Source: Betaproteobacteria bacterium
GTDB taxonomy: Bacteria > Pseudomonadota > Gammaproteobacteria > Burkholderiales > SG8-39
NCBI GenBank assembly: GCA_029865405.1
Contig: JAOUGZ010000163.1
Coordinates: 1-6,367 of the forward strand
DNA: 6,367 nucleotides
Direction: 5' to 3'
The notes under the pieces: model-generated
Told to the model about the DNA's origin: nothing
Seen by the model: only the letters and a program-made list of their open reading frames with translations
Database searches by the model: none
Part shown: positions 5,957 to 6,367 of the stretch, piece by piece
How the letters are laid out: each line of letters starts with the position of its first letter
How positions within the stretch are numbered: position 1 is the first letter of the stretch
Position numbers and translations under genes: made by a program

Positions 5957-6367
5957 ATGCACGACCAATTGCGTAAGTCTATCACAGCGCTCGTTTTTGC
6001 CCTCAGCGGCCTGACCACCGGCGCGGCGCTCGCGCAGATCCCGCAGACGCCTCTGGCGTTCAAGGCGGATGCCCCGGATCGCTACGTCGTCGTGCGCGGC
6101 GACACCTTGTGGGGAATCTCCGAGCGTTTCACCGATTCGCCCTGGCGCTGGCCCGAGATCTGGAATTTCAACCGCGAACAGATCAGAAATCCGCACTGGA
6201 TCTACCCGGGCGATGTGATTGTGCTCGACCGGGTCAGCGGTACGCTGTCGATCGCGGGTGCCGACGGCAAGCCGGCGGCGCCAGGCGGGCCAGGGACCCC
6301 AGGCGGACCGGGCGACGGCACCGGCAAGCCGGCGGCGCGGCCGGGTCTCGACGCAGGAAGCGCGGTC
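5957..6367 (+). CDS. Secreted LysM-domain protein (C-terminus beyond window)
   Basis: The first 137 residues of an exported protein are visible and the frame is open to the right edge. A signal peptide [26 protein letters not shown] is followed by a likely cleavage after residue 26 before QIPQ. One LysM domain spans about 42-91: [17 protein letters not shown], then [26 protein letters not shown]. LysM domains bind the glycan of peptidoglycan, so a periplasmic or cell-wall role is expected. After about residue 100 the chain is a Gly/Pro/Ala-rich linker with internal repeats, followed by unseen sequence. ATG at 5957 is chosen because it begins the signal peptide; GGGGG at 5948-5952 and GAGG at 5941-5944 could act as ribosome binding sites. 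An ATG at 5935 is in another frame and stops after 13 codons. In Betaproteobacteria a LysM protein is commonly found here, often followed by dprA and topA, which cannot be checked in this window. Confidence 0.88.
   Translation, partial: MHDQLRKSITALVFALSGLTTGAALAQIPQTPLAFKADAPDRYVVVRGDTLWGISERFTDSPWRWPEIWNFNREQIRNPHWIYPGDVIVLDRVSGTLSIAGADGKPAAPGGPGTPGGPGDGTGKPAARPGLDAGSAV
6265..6337 (+). repeat. In-frame repeats encoding the Gly/Pro linker of the LysM protein
   Basis: A 16-base sequence, CGGCAAGCCGGCGGCG, occurs perfectly at 6265-6280 and 6322-6337, 57 bases (19 codons) apart, each encoding GKPAA. Between them lie two imperfect 18-base units (6281-6298 and 6299-6316) encoding PGGPGT and PGGPGD. 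All are in frame with the gene, so copy-number change would alter linker length without disrupting translation. Confidence 0.75.

Noticed and set aside
5935..5976. Short 13-codon open frame (ATG at 5935) overlapping the LysM gene start
   Set aside because: It could be a leader peptide, but it has no composition typical of attenuators and no adjacent terminator, so I see no support beyond its existence.
5891..6196. A 101-codon minus-strand open frame opposite the LysM gene
   Set aside because: It is antisense to a clear signal peptide and LysM domain and has no recognisable features of its own.
1..6367. Search for mobile elements, CRISPR arrays, tRNA or rRNA genes and defence genes
   Set aside because: No regularly spaced repeats, terminal inverted repeats, transposase motifs or RNA gene signatures were seen; all long stretches are explained by conserved chromosomal genes.

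Overview
The window looks like a chromosomal core region of a high-GC betaproteobacterium. The gene order on the minus strand is def - fmt - rsmB - DUF4390 - ntrY - ntrX, with a LysM-domain gene running divergently from def; as far as I recall this neighbourhood is typical of Betaproteobacteria. Coding DNA is very GC-rich with strong G/C preference at third codon positions on the assigned strands. The only clearly AT-rich stretch is the intergenic region near 5820-5900. Genus cannot be decided from the window.

Layout. Positions 1-5811 form one compact minus-strand gene cluster, transcribed right to left. It begins with def (5811 to 5308). fmt follows (5300 to 4377, apparently starting at CTG), then rsmB (4380 to 3121), an exported DUF4390 protein (3109 to 2471), ntrY (2474 to 351), and ntrX (from 343, cut by the left edge). 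Junctions are very tight: fmt/rsmB and DUF4390/ntrY overlap by ATGA, and the other gaps are 7 to 11 bases. No internal terminator is visible, so this is probably one operon. From 5812 to 5956 lies a divergent intergenic region with a candidate extended -10 element and a small inverted repeat. On the plus strand, from 5957 to beyond the right edge, is a secreted LysM-domain protein.

Function. def and fmt handle the formyl group at the two ends of its life in translation: Fmt formylates Met-tRNAi and Def removes the formyl group from the nascent protein. RsmB methylates 16S rRNA C967. The distal half encodes an envelope sensor system: a periplasmic DUF4390 protein, the membrane histidine kinase NtrY and its response regulator NtrX.

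I see no mobile element, CRISPR array, RNA gene or undescribed multi-gene system. The most notable observation is that fmt has no ATG, GTG or TTG start that keeps its first conserved strand; a CTG sits where the initiator Met normally is. The very long plus-strand open frames opposite ntrY and rsmB are GC-driven shadows.
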